Part shown: positions 1 through 8,020 of the stretch, one piece after another
Layout: every line of letters starts with the position of its first letter
Position numbering within the stretch: the stretch's first letter is position 1
DNA from: Sphingobacteriaceae bacterium
GTDB taxonomy: Bacteria; Bacteroidota; Bacteroidia; Sphingobacteriales; Sphingobacteriaceae
Assembly: GCA_021740025.1 (NCBI GenBank)
Contig: JAIPAN010000026.1
Span: forward strand, 1-9,199
Direction of reading: 5' to 3'
Length of the DNA stretch: 9,199 nucleotides
The notes under the pieces: generated by a model
Told to the model about the DNA's origin: nothing
Database searches by the model: none
Seen by the model: only the letters and a program-made list of their open reading frames with translations
Program-made: the position numbers and the translations under genes

Positions 1-1905
1 GTGTTTTCACTTTGGGATACCTACCGCACAGAACACCCCCTCTTGAGTATTATTGACAGAAAACGTACCACCGATTTCATAAACACTTTCCTCAATCACT
101 ATAAAAATGGGGGTTTATTACCCATTTGGGAACTAGCCGGAAATGAAACCTATTGCATGATTGGTAATCATTCCATTCCTGTAATTCTAGATGCCTATCG
201 CAAAGGAATTACCGGATTTGATACCAATTTAGCTTTCGAAGCCATGAAATCGGCCGTAAATAGAAACCAATTTGGATTGGATTCTTACCGCAACAACGGA
301 TTGGTACTAGCCGATGACGAACACGAATCGGTATCTAAAACACTAGAATATGCTTATGACGATTGGTGTGTAGCCCAATTCGCCAAACTGCTAAATAAAC
401 CTGCCGAATACAACGAATTTATTCGCCGAGCACAGTATTGGAAAAACGTTTTCGACTCGGAAAGTGGCTTTATGAAAGCCCGTAGCAATGGAAATTGGTG
501 GAAACCCTTCGACCCTACCGAGGTAAACAACAACTTTACGGAAGCCAATAGCTGGCAATACACCTTCTATGTTCCGCAGGATGTTGAAACTCTTATAAAA
601 GCTTACGGAGGCACAACTGCCTTCCAGAAAAAATTAGACGAGTTATTTAGCACCACAGAGGGTTTATCGGGTCGCGGGCAAGTAGATATTACCGGCCTAA
701 TTGGACAATATGCCCACGGAAATGAGCCTAGCCACCACATGGCCTATTTGTATAATTTTACCAATACGCCTAATAAAACAGCTTTTTACATTCAAAAAAT
801 ACGACAAGAATTGTACAAAAATACACCTGATGGTCTATCGGGAAATGAAGATTGCGGGCAAATGTCGGCCTGGTTGGTTATGAGTGCCTTGGGTTTTTAC
901 CCACTCAACCCAGCTAGCAACCAATACACTTTTGGCACCCCATGGTTCAAAAAAGCAAGCATTCATCTCGAAAACGGAAAATCAATAGAAATAAATGCAC
1001 CCGATTATAGCGACGAGAGCTATTACTTACAAGCTATTAGCTTAAATGGCAAAGCCTTTAATCAGTCTTACATCAATTTTGATGATTTTAAAGACGGGGC
1101 AAGCTTAAACTTTGTTACCGGAAAACTTCCTGCCGAAACCTTTACTCAAAGTCTTAAAAAACCAGAATCGAGTATTGATGACGAACAAATTGTATCCAAT
1201 CCCATTATCGAATCGGCGGGGCCTACCTTTGCCGATAAGTTAAGCGTGTCTATTAAAAATACCCAAAGCGGAGCCAGCATTTATTACACAAACGATGGTA
1301 GTACACCCACACTCCAAAGCAACGTGTATGAAGGTGCACTCACCTTAACAGAGAGTGGAAACATTACCGCTAGCTCCTATGCTAATGGGCAATGGAGTTT
1401 TCCTACTAGTGCCCATTTTTACAAAATACCGGGCGATAAAAAGATTAAAATTAGTGCAGCCACCATGAAATCGTACACCGCCGGTGGTGAACAAGGCCTA
1501 ATAGATGACATTAGGGGGAAGGCAAATTTTAGATTAGGCAACCTTTGGCAAGGATACCAAAGCACCGATTTTGAAGCTATTGTGGAATTGGATAAAATCA
1601 AAAAAGTAAGCAGTATTTCCACCGGCTTTATGCAAGATACTCGTTCTTGGATCATTTTCCCCACAGAAGTAAGCTACTGGGGTTCTACCGATGGCATTAA
1701 CTATCAGCATTTAGGCGACGTGAAAAACAGCATAGCAGCCGATAACTATGAGGTATTAATTAAAGAGTTCGAATTGCCTGTATCGCAACCACTTAAATAC
1801 ATTAAAGTGATGGCCAAAAATTACGGGGCCTTACCCGCCTGGCATTTGGGTTATGGTGAAGGCGGCGATGCCATTTTATTTGTAGATGAAATCAGTGTGA
1901 GGTAG
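1..1905 (+). CDS. GH92 family alpha-mannosidase, 5'-truncated by the window edge, with CHB_HEX_C-like and F5/8-type C-terminal domains
   Basis: This is a calcium-dependent inverting glycoside hydrolase of family 92, which trims alpha-mannosides from glycans in the periplasm or at the surface of Bacteroidota. The visible 634 residues begin inside the catalytic part at the family motif FSLWDTYR. The GTG at base 1 is therefore an internal Val codon, and the N-terminal domain and signal peptide lie upstream. Conserved GH92 blocks follow: WELAGNETYCMIG (about 42-54), TEANSWQYTF (180-189), GNEPSHH (240-246) and GNEDCGQMSAW (281-291). By family knowledge, Glu181 is the likely acid and Asp284 the likely base; I placed these by motif and did not align them. 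Residues about 400-478 resemble a chitobiase C-terminal domain (SIYYTNDGSTPT). Residues about 480-634 look like an F5/8-type (discoidin-like) carbohydrate-binding domain. Linkage specificity cannot be read from the sequence. No SusC/SusD partner is in view. Confidence 0.93.
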   Translation: MFSLWDTYRTEHPLLSIIDRKRTTDFINTFLNHYKNGGLLPIWELAGNETYCMIGNHSIPVILDAYRKGITGFDTNLAFEAMKSAVNRNQFGLDSYRNNGLVLADDEHESVSKTLEYAYDDWCVAQFAKLLNKPAEYNEFIRRAQYWKNVFDSESGFMKARSNGNWWKPFDPTEVNNNFTEANSWQYTFYVPQDVETLIKAYGGTTAFQKKLDELFSTTEGLSGRGQVDITGLIGQYAHGNEPSHHMAYLYNFTNTPNKTAFYIQKIRQELYKNTPDGLSGNEDCGQMSAWLVMSALGFYPLNPASNQYTFGTPWFKKASIHLENGKSIEINAPDYSDESYYLQAISLNGKAFNQSYINFDDFKDGASLNFVTGKLPAETFTQSLKKPESSIDDEQIVSNPIIESAGPTFADKLSVSIKNTQSGASIYYTNDGSTPTLQSNVYEGALTLTESGNITASSYANGQWSFPTSAHFYKIPGDKKIKISAATMKSYTAGGEQGLIDDIRGKANFRLGNLWQGYQSTDFEAIVELDKIKKVSSISTGFMQDTRSWIIFPTEVSYWGSTDGINYQHLGDVKNSIAADNYEVLIKEFELPVSQPLKYIKVMAKNYGALPAWHLGYGEGGDAILFVDEISVR

Positions 1906-1963
1906 TGTTTTTAAGATAATTTAACAGTCTAAACACGCCATAAACAACAGATTTTACACATCT

Positions 1964-1975
1964 TTGCTTAAGCAA
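1964..1975. repeat. 12-bp perfect palindrome TTGCTTAAGCAA just upstream of the PBP1A start
   Basis: The 12 bases TTGCTTAAGCAA are a perfect dyad ending six bases before the chosen ATG of the penicillin-binding protein gene. They overlap a weak -7-like element, CATCTTTG, at 1959-1966. A regulatory role is possible, but about two such palindromes are expected by chance in a window this size. Confidence 0.4.
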
Positions 1976-1981
1976 TGCTAT

Positions 1982-4357
1982 ATGTTTAAAGAAATACACA
2001 ACCAAAAACTTCGCTATTCCCTCATAGGAGTTTATTTTATCGTTTTATTCTTCTGTGCACTAGAACTCAATTTCTTGTGGATGTTTGGCTATTCTCCAAA
2101 CCGCAAAGACATTAAAACACCAAACCTACAATTGGTTTCTGAGGTATATACCACCGATGGTAAACTTCTTGGACGTTATTACCGAGAAAACAGAATTCCT
2201 GTTACCTATAAAGAGATAGCTCCAAGCGTTGTAGATGCCTTAATTGCCACCGAAGATATTCGCTTTTACGAACACTCGGGCATTGATGTGCAGTCCCTAA
2301 TTTCGAGTACCATTTCTACAGCCAAAGGCGACAAACGAGGTGCAAGTACCATTACGCAGCAATTGGCTAAGAACCTCTACAGCACCCGTGGTCGCAAATC
2401 TCAAGGTTGGATACGCCAAATTCCGGTGGTACGCACCATTGTTTATAAACTAAAAGAGTGGATTACTGCGCTAAAACTAGAAAGCTATCATAGTAAAGAA
2501 GACATTTTAACACTTTACCTCAATACGGTACCGTTTGGCAATAATGCTTATGGCATTAAAATTGCCACTAAGCGTTATTTTAGTAAAAATCCGAACCAAT
2601 TAAAGGTAGAAGAAGCGGCCATGCTTATTGGCATGCTCAAAGCTACAAGTTCCTACAATCCGCTAAAAAATCCCGAAAAATGCTTAGAAAGACGCAATAC
2701 CGTGCTTTCTCAAATGGCCAAATATGGTTTTTTAGGCGAAAAAGAATTTAGAAAAAGTAGTTTAAAACCATTGACCTTAAAAGTATCGGAATTACAAGAA
2801 GGTGCCGAAGGTGACTCCTACTTACGTGCTGCCGTAGCCCGTTCGCTAGAAAAATGGTGCGAAGAAAATGATTACGATTTATACGAAGATGGCTTAAAAA
2901 TTTATACCACCATCGATTCTAGGTTGCAAAAATATGCTGAAGAAGCCGTGAATAGCCAAATGAAAAGCTTGCAACGTCGGTTCCAAAACGTATGGGGCAA
3001 CGAAAATCCGTGGAGAGACGAGGATGGCAACGAAATTGTTGATTTTCTAGAGAAACAAGCAAAAAAATTACCCATTTACGAGCTCCTAGATAAAAAATAC
3101 GCCCACAACATCGATTCGATTAATGCCTACCTCAATAAACCAAAAAAAATGAAGCTATTTAGCTGGGATGGCGAAAAAGAGGGCGAATACAGCACCATGG
3201 ATTCCTTGAAATATTATGCCAAATTTTTAAACACCGGCATGATGACCCTCGATCCGTTTAACGGGCATATTAAAGCGTGGGTAGGTGGCATAAACCACGA
3301 ATACTTTAAATACGACCACGTAGATCAATCTAAAAGACAGGCTGGCTCTACTTTTAAGCCCTTTGCTTACCTTACCGCCTTGGAGCAAGGTATGAACCCG
3401 TGCGATAAATATGTTGACAAAGCAGTTAAAATTGAGTACCAAGAAAATGGCAAAACTCAAGTTTGGGAACCCAATAATGCCGATTTTAAATTTTCAGGCA
3501 GAGAAATGTCGTTACGTTGGGCCATGGGACGTTCGGTAAACTCTATAACCGCCCAAATAACCGAAAAAGTAGGTTGGGATAACATTGTGAAGAATGCCCA
3601 CAAATGCGGCATCGAAAGCCCTTTAAAATCTGTTCCTTCGGTAAGTTTGGGTGCCAATGATGTATCGGTATATGAAATGGTACGTGCCTATGGTACTTTT
3701 TTAAATAAAGGAGTAAAAACCGATCCTATTATGGTAGAAAAAATTACCGATAACGATGGAAATACCTTAGCCAAATTTACAGCCAAACAAGAGCGGGTAC
3801 TAACCGAAGAAATTGCTTGGTTAATGTTGTATATGTTTAGAGGTGGTATGGAAGAACCAGGCGGTACTTCTCAGGCACTTTGGGAGTGGGATTTGTGGAA
3901 AAAAGGAAACCAAATTGGTGGAAAAACCGGCACCTCTTCCGATTATGTAGATGGTTGGTATATGGGTATTAGCAAAGATTTAGTAACAGGTGTTTGGGTT
4001 GGCTGCGACGATAGAAGCATTCACTTTAAAACTTCTGAAACTGGCGAAGGCTCTAGAACTGCCCTGCCTATTTACGGCAAGTTTATGGAAAAGGTATTAA
4101 ATGACCCTGCTACAGGCATTACTTTTGGCACTTTTCCAAAAGCTACGGAACCCATTACACGGTCTTACCAATGTGAATCGCCACGCATAGTTGCCGATAC
4201 TACTAAAACCGATAGTACGGCTGGCGATACAGTAATTACTACTCCGGAAGAAATACCTTCCTCGGGAGAAGAAAACACCTCTGGCACGGTTCATGTAATA
4301 CAAGAGATTGTAGCCATTAAACCAAAACCACAAGTACGCATCAAACACATTAGTTAA
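1982..4357 (+). CDS. Penicillin-binding protein 1A, bifunctional transglycosylase/transpeptidase
   Basis: This class A PBP polymerises lipid II into glycan strands and cross-links the peptides at the inner-membrane/periplasm interface. The 791 residues start with a short cytoplasmic stretch and one membrane anchor (about 11-32). The GT51 transglycosylase domain follows, with the EDIRFYEHSG motif (catalytic Glu91), GASTITQQLAKNLY, and the YLNTVPFGNNAYGI and EEAAMLIGMLKA blocks. The transpeptidase domain carries all three signatures: STFK (Ser456, Lys459), SVN (Ser518-Asn520) and KTGT (Lys648). The tail after about 720 is low-complexity and rich in Thr, Ser, Pro and Glu, ending with several basic residues. 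The ATG at 1982 is preferred over an in-frame TTG at 1964: it is the stronger codon and gives the normal short N-terminus before the anchor. The gene starts 76 bases after the GH92 stop, with no clear terminator between. It resembles mrcA/ponA, but the symbol is left blank because Bacteroidota carry several paralogues. Confidence 0.96.
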   Translation: MFKEIHNQKLRYSLIGVYFIVLFFCALELNFLWMFGYSPNRKDIKTPNLQLVSEVYTTDGKLLGRYYRENRIPVTYKEIAPSVVDALIATEDIRFYEHSGIDVQSLISSTISTAKGDKRGASTITQQLAKNLYSTRGRKSQGWIRQIPVVRTIVYKLKEWITALKLESYHSKEDILTLYLNTVPFGNNAYGIKIATKRYFSKNPNQLKVEEAAMLIGMLKATSSYNPLKNPEKCLERRNTVLSQMAKYGFLGEKEFRKSSLKPLTLKVSELQEGAEGDSYLRAAVARSLEKWCEENDYDLYEDGLKIYTTIDSRLQKYAEEAVNSQMKSLQRRFQNVWGNENPWRDEDGNEIVDFLEKQAKKLPIYELLDKKYAHNIDSINAYLNKPKKMKLFSWDGEKEGEYSTMDSLKYYAKFLNTGMMTLDPFNGHIKAWVGGINHEYFKYDHVDQSKRQAGSTFKPFAYLTALEQGMNPCDKYVDKAVKIEYQENGKTQVWEPNNADFKFSGREMSLRWAMGRSVNSITAQITEKVGWDNIVKNAHKCGIESPLKSVPSVSLGANDVSVYEMVRAYGTFLNKGVKTDPIMVEKITDNDGNTLAKFTAKQERVLTEEIAWLMLYMFRGGMEEPGGTSQALWEWDLWKKGNQIGGKTGTSSDYVDGWYMGISKDLVTGVWVGCDDRSIHFKTSETGEGSRTALPIYGKFMEKVLNDPATGITFGTFPKATEPITRSYQCESPRIVADTTKTDSTAGDTVITTPEEIPSSGEENTSGTVHVIQEIVAIKPKPQVRIKHIS

Positions 4358-4399
4358 CATACCTAGCAACTAGTTTTTCATCACCTAAATTAAGCTCTA

Positions 4400-7300
4400 G
4401 TGAAACGATTTAATTTATATGCCTTATTTACCATTCTTACGTTAATTTTCCTTTCGGGGAACGTAAATGCTCAATACTTTGGGCAAAACAAGGTTCGCTA
4501 TAAAAACTTAAAATTTAAGGTGTACCAAACGCCCCATTTTGATTTGTACTATTACATGCAAAATGATAGTCTCGTAAAACGATTTGCTAAAGAAAGTGAA
4601 ACATGGTACACCCTTCATCAACAAGTTTTTAGAGATACTTTTCTTAAAAAAAATCCCTTCATTTTATACAACAATGCACCCGAATTTCAACAAACAACCG
4701 CCATTGACGGTGACATTGGCGTAGGTACTGGTGGGGTAACCGAGGGCTTAAAAAATAGGGTGATTATGCCTGTTACACAATTAAATCAGCAAACTAGGCA
4801 TGTATTGGGGCACGAGTTGGTGCACGCATTTCAGTACCACAGTTTACTTGAAGGCGATACAACCAACCTTGAAAATATTGGCAACTTACCCTTATGGATG
4901 ATAGAGGGTATGGCCGAATACTTATCGGTAGGAAAAGTAGATGCCTTTACCGCCATGTGGATGCGGGATGCCTACTTAAATAAAGATATTCCATCGTTAA
5001 AAGACCTAACCACAAGCAATAAATACTTCCCCTACCGCTATGGGCAAGCCTTTTGGTCGTACATTGGCTCTACCTATGGCGATACCGTTATTGTTCCTTT
5101 ATTTAAAGCTACCTCCAGGTTAGGCTATGAAAGAGCAATCGAAAAAACCTTTGGCTATAGCGAAAAAACACTATCAGCCCTCTGGAAAACCAGTATTGAA
5201 AATACGTATAAACCATTTTTAAAAGATACGACTCAAACGCCTATCGGAAAGCTACTACTCGACGATAAAAATGCTGGGGAGATGAATGTGGCACCAGCTG
5301 TATCGCCAAATGGAAAATTTATTGCGTTTTTATCTGAAAAAGAGCTTTTTAGTATCGATTTGTTTTTGGCTGATGCCGAAACAGGTAAAGTTATTAGAAA
5401 ACTTAGCTCTAAAATAAAGAACTCCCACATTGATGAATTTAACTTCATCGAATCGGCTGGGGCTTGGTCGCCAGATAGTAAACGTTTTGCCTTTAGTGCC
5501 TTTGCTGAAGGGCGAAATAAATTGTTCATTGTTGATGTGCAAAATGGGAAAACGCTTGCCACCGAATCTATGGGTGAGGTAGAAGAATTTGGAAACCTTG
5601 CTTGGTCGCCAGATGGCTCAAATATTGCCTTTTCGGGTTTAAAAAACGGACAAAGTGATATTTATTTATTTAATCTCCAATCAAAAAAATTAAGTGCACT
5701 TACTAACGATCTATTTTCTGATTATCAACCTGCATTTGCTAGCAATGGTAAAAAAATTGTGTTTAGCAGCGATAGGAGTACATATAACTCAGAAAATGTA
5801 AGTATCGACATTACTTTTAACCTAGCCATTTTAGATCTAGAAACCCAAAAAGTAAGCGATATAGCCGTATTTAACGGGGCCAACAATCTAAATCCTCAGT
5901 TTTCGGCAAATGATGAACAATTGTACTTTTTATCAAACCGCGATGGCTTTAGAAACCTGTACCGCTATACCTTATCTGATGGCACCGTTGAACGTTTAAC
6001 TGATTATTTTACAGGTATAAGCGGCATAACCGAATATGCACCGGCACTAAGTGTATCAAGAACAGATAAAATAATTTATAATTATTACAGAGCACAGAAA
6101 TATAAAATTTATAGTGCCAATGTAAGCGATTTTAAACCGGTACAAGTAGATCCACAAGCACTAGACTTTAGTGCGGCTATTTTACCACCGGCAAAATCTG
6201 CAGGAGTAAATGTAATTAACGCCAACCTCGATAATTTTGAGCGTTTTGAAGAAATCTCCAATAAAAGCATCAAACCAATCCCATTTAAATCTAAATTTAA
6301 ATTAGATTATTTATCAAGCAATGGTATTGGTGCATCGGTTGGCCGCTTCGGCGCTGGCCTTTCTAGTGGCGTACAGGGTATTTTTTCTGATATTTTAGGT
6401 AGAGATCAAATTTATGCTACCGCAGCTGTAAACGGCGAAATTTACGATTTTGGCGCACAAGTAGCCTATATAAATCAGCAAAGTAGAATTAATTGGGGAT
6501 CTGCCATTTCACACATCCCTTACGTTACCGCCTATATGTCAGAGGGTTTCGAAACCATCGACCAAAACAATTATTACCGCTCTAGCTACGATGTCATTCG
6601 TACCTTCGAAGATAAAGTTCAACTGTTTAGCTCCTACCCTTTTTCCAAAATAGAACGTTTCGAAATTGGCACCTCAGCAGCTAGTTATTCGTACCGCATA
6701 GATCGCTTTAGCGAATACTATTACTATTCGCAAAACGGAAATCAAGTTTTTATTAATGGTTATGCCGGTTCCGATCGCAAAAAAATATCCTTGGCCGATG
6801 CCAATACCTATTACAATCAAGTAGGTATCAACTTCCAAAATTTTAAGGTGTATGGCTTCGATGCCGCCTTTGTAGGCGACAATTCTAATTTTGGGGTTAC
6901 AGCGCCACTGAATGGCTACCGTTACCGTATCGGCATTAATCAGCTCTTTGGCGATTATAACCTATCTGTTGGAACTGTAGATTTACGTAAATACATACGC
7001 ATACATAAAATAACCCTTGCCGGACGCTTATTAAACAGCTTTGCATTTGGTAAAGATCAGAACCAATATTATGCACAGCAGTTCTTGGGCTACTCTACCT
7101 ACATTAGAGGGTATGAGTACAATTCGTTCTATAAATTGGGCGATATTTATTCAGGAGGCTTTAATATAGACCAATTGATGGGTAGCAAGCTAGCCGTTGC
7201 TAACTTTGAGGTTCGTTTGCCTTTTACGGGGCCCAAAAAATTAGCGGCCATCGAATCTAAATTTTTATTTAGCGATTTAAACGCCTTTTTTGATATAGGT

Positions 7301-7549
7301 TTGGCCTATAACTCCGATTCAAAAATTGCTTTTAGCAGCCAACCAACCGTAGTAGGCACCACTCCCGATCCGTTTAACCCTGGCCAAAACATAAATGTGT
7401 ACAGCAGAGTGCCGGCCATGAGTGCGGGCCTCTCTTTACGGGTAAATGTATTGGGTTATTTTATATTGGAACCATACTACGCCATTCCATTTCAACGGAA
7501 AACCTTGGGTAAGGGTGTATTTGGCTTAACCTTTGCTCCAGGTTGGTAA
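4400..7549 (+). CDS. Exported gluzincin peptidase / TolB-like beta-propeller / Omp85-like outer-membrane barrel fusion protein
   Basis: The 1049-residue product is an outer-membrane protein with three parts. The GTG at 4400 is the only usable start: an in-frame TAA lies at 4391-4393, and the GTG begins a clean signal peptide (Lys2-Arg3, hydrophobic core, cleavage likely after VNA at residue 24). Residues about 35-275 form a peptidase MA-like domain with HELVH (His138, Glu139, His142) and a probable third zinc ligand, Glu169, in WMIEGMAEY. Residues about 290-600 carry TolB/PD40-type propeller repeats such as AWSPDSKRFAFSA, AWSPDGSNIAFSG and FSANDEQLYFLSNRDG. Residues about 630-1049 look like a 16-strand Omp85/D15 surface-antigen barrel: the RGY motif (Arg903-Tyr905), the KLAVANFEVRLPF block, and a last strand ending in Trp. 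No POTRA domain fits between propeller and barrel. It follows the PBP1A stop by 42 bases and may share its transcript. Substrate and sidedness of the peptidase are unknown. Confidence 0.85.
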   Translation: MKRFNLYALFTILTLIFLSGNVNAQYFGQNKVRYKNLKFKVYQTPHFDLYYYMQNDSLVKRFAKESETWYTLHQQVFRDTFLKKNPFILYNNAPEFQQTTAIDGDIGVGTGGVTEGLKNRVIMPVTQLNQQTRHVLGHELVHAFQYHSLLEGDTTNLENIGNLPLWMIEGMAEYLSVGKVDAFTAMWMRDAYLNKDIPSLKDLTTSNKYFPYRYGQAFWSYIGSTYGDTVIVPLFKATSRLGYERAIEKTFGYSEKTLSALWKTSIENTYKPFLKDTTQTPIGKLLLDDKNAGEMNVAPAVSPNGKFIAFLSEKELFSIDLFLADAETGKVIRKLSSKIKNSHIDEFNFIESAGAWSPDSKRFAFSAFAEGRNKLFIVDVQNGKTLATESMGEVEEFGNLAWSPDGSNIAFSGLKNGQSDIYLFNLQSKKLSALTNDLFSDYQPAFASNGKKIVFSSDRSTYNSENVSIDITFNLAILDLETQKVSDIAVFNGANNLNPQFSANDEQLYFLSNRDGFRNLYRYTLSDGTVERLTDYFTGISGITEYAPALSVSRTDKIIYNYYRAQKYKIYSANVSDFKPVQVDPQALDFSAAILPPAKSAGVNVINANLDNFERFEEISNKSIKPIPFKSKFKLDYLSSNGIGASVGRFGAGLSSGVQGIFSDILGRDQIYATAAVNGEIYDFGAQVAYINQQSRINWGSAISHIPYVTAYMSEGFETIDQNNYYRSSYDVIRTFEDKVQLFSSYPFSKIERFEIGTSAASYSYRIDRFSEYYYYSQNGNQVFINGYAGSDRKKISLADANTYYNQVGINFQNFKVYGFDAAFVGDNSNFGVTAPLNGYRYRIGINQLFGDYNLSVGTVDLRKYIRIHKITLAGRLLNSFAFGKDQNQYYAQQFLGYSTYIRGYEYNSFYKLGDIYSGGFNIDQLMGSKLAVANFEVRLPFTGPKKLAAIESKFLFSDLNAFFDIGLAYNSDSKIAFSSQPTVVGTTPDPFNPGQNINVYSRVPAMSAGLSLRVNVLGYFILEPYYAIPFQRKTLGKGVFGLTFAPGW

Positions 7550-7563
7550 TAGTTGAGGGAGAT

Positions 7564-7592
7564 AAAAAAAGCGGCTCTAGGCCGCTTTTTTT
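7564..7592. terminator. Bidirectional intrinsic terminator between convergent genes
   Basis: AAAAAAAGCGGC, a TCTAG loop, and GCCGCTTTTTTT form a perfect 12-bp hairpin. The GC core is five pairs and is flanked by seven A and seven T, so each strand ends with a T run. It lies 14 bases after the stop of the 4400-7549 gene and two bases beyond the stop of the minus-strand 7595-7933 gene. It can therefore terminate both converging transcripts. Confidence 0.92.
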
Positions 7593-7594
7593 AT

Positions 7595-7933
7595 TTATGC
7601 TACTCTGCTAAAACTAGCCAGCCAGTTTTGCTGAGCCTGTAGCTGTTCATATTTTAAGGCCGGAATTAAATCTATCCAATTCGCATTTACGCCCATTACC
7701 AAACGTTGTTTCTGCATTTTAGTAAACGCATTGAGACTTTTAAAGCGGCTAATGGCGGCTTGTTCGCTGCTAAACTCTTCAAAATATACCAAGCGGTTCA
7801 ATTGTTTACTTGGATCGAAAAACAAGGTGGGCATTTTTGCATAAAATTCCATCGTTTTTAACAGATCGGTACTCATACCCACATGCAAATTGCTACGGTT
7901 TCTGTCGGTTAATACATATACAACGTGTTTCAT
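7595..7933 (-). CDS. GIY-YIG-fold protein with catalytic residues lost (probable non-nuclease)
   Basis: This small 112-residue protein matches the layout of stand-alone GIY-YIG proteins of the UPF0213/YhbQ kind. An N-terminal strand VVYVLTDRN takes the place of the GIY motif. HVGMSTDLLK (17-26) takes the place of YIG and the following helix. LVYFEEFSSEQAAISRFKSL (48-67) covers the next strand and helix, followed by the basic stretch KMQKQR. In active members the helix after YIG carries a catalytic Arg (DLxxR); here that position appears to be Thr27. The metal-binding Glu of the REK-type motif appears to be Phe64, in RFK. The YIG Tyr is His17, while Tyr6 of the GIY motif is kept. By inference it is not a nuclease and may have a binding role. 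It is intact, ends at a good terminator, and is divergent from the LexA-like gene. ATG start; no Shine-Dalgarno is apparent. Confidence 0.8.
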   Translation of the reverse strand: MKHVVYVLTDRNRSNLHVGMSTDLLKTMEFYAKMPTLFFDPSKQLNRLVYFEEFSSEQAAISRFKSLNAFTKMQKQRLVMGVNANWIDLIPALKYEQLQAQQNWLASFSRVA

Positions 7934-7968
7934 CGGCGCTATTCTTTACGGTTTTGCAACTAAATCAA

Positions 7969-8003
7969 TTAGTATTTTTTGTTTTTTAATTATTTATTAC
8001 TAA
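7969..8003. promoter_or_regulatory. Two outer TTAGTA/TACTAA half-sites in the divergent intergenic region
   Basis: TTAGTA at 7969-7974 and TACTAA at 7998-8003 are inverted copies of the same six bases found in the dyad at 8021-8037. The first sits 36 bases upstream of the start codon of the minus-strand GIY-YIG-like gene. The second overlaps the -7 element of the LexA-like gene's promoter. They are probable extra contacts for the adjacent repressor. Because the region is A/T-rich, some matches could be chance. Confidence 0.45.
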
Positions 8004-8008
8004 TTTTA
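7978..8008 (+). promoter_or_regulatory. Bacteroidota-type promoter of the LexA-like gene
   Basis: TTTG at 7978-7981 and TAATTTTA at 8001-8008 are separated by 19 bases. This agrees with the Bacteroidota consensus TTTG-N19-21-TAnnTTTG, with only the last base of the -7 element differing. Transcription would begin near 8014-8018, giving a leader of about 45 bases to the ATG at 8060. Confidence 0.6.
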
Positions 8009-8020
8009 TGAGCACAATAA

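Noticed and set aside
1..3. GTG at the first base as a start codon for the GH92 gene
   Set aside because: The residues that follow (FSLWDTYR) are an internal conserved GH92 motif, so the gene starts upstream of the window.
701..883. Plus-strand 60-codon frame inside the GH92 gene
   Set aside because: It overlaps the GNEPSHH and GNEDCGQMSAW catalytic blocks in another frame and has no protein-like features.
1905..1936. Possible hairpin GTGTTT ... AAACAC after the GH92 stop
   Set aside because: The six-base stem has a loop of about 20 bases and no T run, so it is too weak to call a terminator.
1964..1966. TTG as the start of the PBP1A gene
   Set aside because: An ATG 18 bases downstream gives the usual short N-terminus before the membrane anchor. 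The TTG falls within a palindrome and possible promoter element.
4097..4369. Antisense 90-codon frame over the end of PBP1A
   Set aside because: Its sequence looks random, with no homology signal or promoter. It is the complement of the low-complexity tail and the transpeptidase end.
4371..4378. TAGTTTTT as a -7 element for the 4400-7549 gene
   Set aside because: It differs from TAnnTTTG at the last base and has no TTTG at the required distance. Cotranscription with PBP1A is simpler.
5233..5562. Antisense open frames of 70-109 codons inside the peptidase-propeller gene
   Set aside because: They lie opposite well-conserved propeller repeats, have no recognisable domain, and are expected by chance.
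7595..7933. Reading the GIY-YIG-like gene as an active endonuclease or a homing element
   Set aside because: The catalytic Arg and Glu positions are substituted, and the protein stands alone at 112 residues with no intron or intein context.
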